Assembly (NCBI GenBank): GCA_937901185.1
Contig: CALCHR010000091.1
Coordinates: 1 to 5,345, forward strand
Source of the DNA: an uncultured Bacteroidales bacterium
Lineage (GTDB): Bacteria; Bacteroidota; Bacteroidia; Bacteroidales; Bacteroidaceae
Direction: 5' to 3'
DNA length: 5,345 bases
Shown piece after piece: positions 5,189-5,345 of the stretch. The translations under genes and the position numbers were made by a program. Every line of letters begins with the position of its first letter. Positions within the stretch are counted from its first letter, which is position 1. The notes under the pieces are model-generated. The model made no database searches. It saw only the letters and a list, made by a program, of their open reading frames with translations, and had not been told where the DNA came from.

Positions 5189-5345
5189 ATAACTCACCTT
5201 CCTGCGGTGCCTGTGCATTTTTTTGCTGTTTTAGCTGGCTGATACAAAACTGTCGGTCTACGGACACTGTGTCAAGATTTTGCCAGCCAACAAGCACGTC
5301 TCGAACGTTATCACCAGACTTTTGCCAGGTACTGAAATATGGACA
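5181..5345 (-). CDS. C-terminal end of an unrecognised gene, cut by the window edge
   Basis: From the window edge leftward the frame stays open for 54 residues (CPYFSTWQKSGDNVRDVLVG at the edge, ...QAPQEGELYE at the end) and stops with TAA at 5181-5183. The polar, Gln-rich final 15 residues look like an ordinary protein tail. The stop lies inside the start of the oxidoreductase-like gene, an 8-base overlap, and this gene's last codons carry that gene's ribosome binding site. This is the usual arrangement of co-transcribed phage genes. I do not recognise the family, and no motif can be identified in so short a fragment. Confidence 0.7.
   Translation of the reverse strand, partial: CPYFSTWQKSGDNVRDVLVGWQNLDTVSVDRQFCISQLKQQKNAQAPQEGELYE
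5193..5203 (-). promoter_or_regulatory. Ribosome binding site that sets the start of the oxidoreductase-like gene
   Basis: The minus strand reads AGGAAGGTGAG, four bases before the ATG at 5188. AAGGTGA is a long match to the anti-SD complement. The alternative ATG at 5218 lies 30 bases farther upstream inside the preceding gene. Starting there would add ten basic residues (MHRHRRKVSY) with no homology-like character, and no good SD is visible for it. Confidence 0.75.

Noticed and set aside
5186..5218. Alternative upstream ATG (5218) for the oxidoreductase-like gene
   Set aside because: It would extend deep into the preceding gene, lacks an SD and adds a basic decapeptide unlike the fold's usual start. 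The ATG at 5188 has a strong SD.

Overview
The window looks like a compact early or DNA-metabolism segment of a tailed bacteriophage (or a prophage). All supported genes lie on the minus strand. They are tightly packed, with overlaps of 1, 8 and 14 nt and gaps of at most about 90 nt. The DNA is AT-rich, and several genes carry long Shine-Dalgarno sequences (AAGGTGAG, GGAGGT, GGGGTGGTGAT). That pattern fits a phage of a low-GC Gram-positive (Firmicutes-type) host, but the host is an inference. No rRNA, tRNA, CRISPR, transposase or integrase is visible, and no stretch over 300 bases lacks a gene.

In the direction of transcription (high to low coordinates) there are two blocks. Block one, 5345-3769: the C-terminal end of an unrecognised gene; a divergent thioredoxin-reductase-like flavoprotein-fold gene with no CxxC and altered FAD motifs; an HD-domain-like gene whose HD doublet reads KD; and a 12-bp-stem terminator. 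These genes overlap and appear to be translationally coupled. Block two, 3761 to 1: a promoter-like 15-mer, an SbcD/gp47-type nuclease, a second exact copy of the 15-mer, a 109-aa unknown, an SbcC/gp46-type ATPase, a small gene with a probable frameshift near its end, and the first 14 codons of a further gene.

The SbcC/SbcD pair should form a Mre11-Rad50-type exonuclease complex for phage recombination, replication or DNA-end processing. The unknown 109-aa gene lies between the two subunits, shares its promoter type with sbcD and overlaps sbcC, so it is a candidate accessory factor. The oxidoreductase-like and HD-like genes both keep a recognisable fold signature but have lost expected catalytic or cofactor residues. 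They are the most interesting candidates for repurposed (pseudoenzyme) functions. No defence system or other large new system is evident. The novelty here lies in small things: the two degenerate enzymes, the repeated promoter element, the inserted gene and the probable frameshift.
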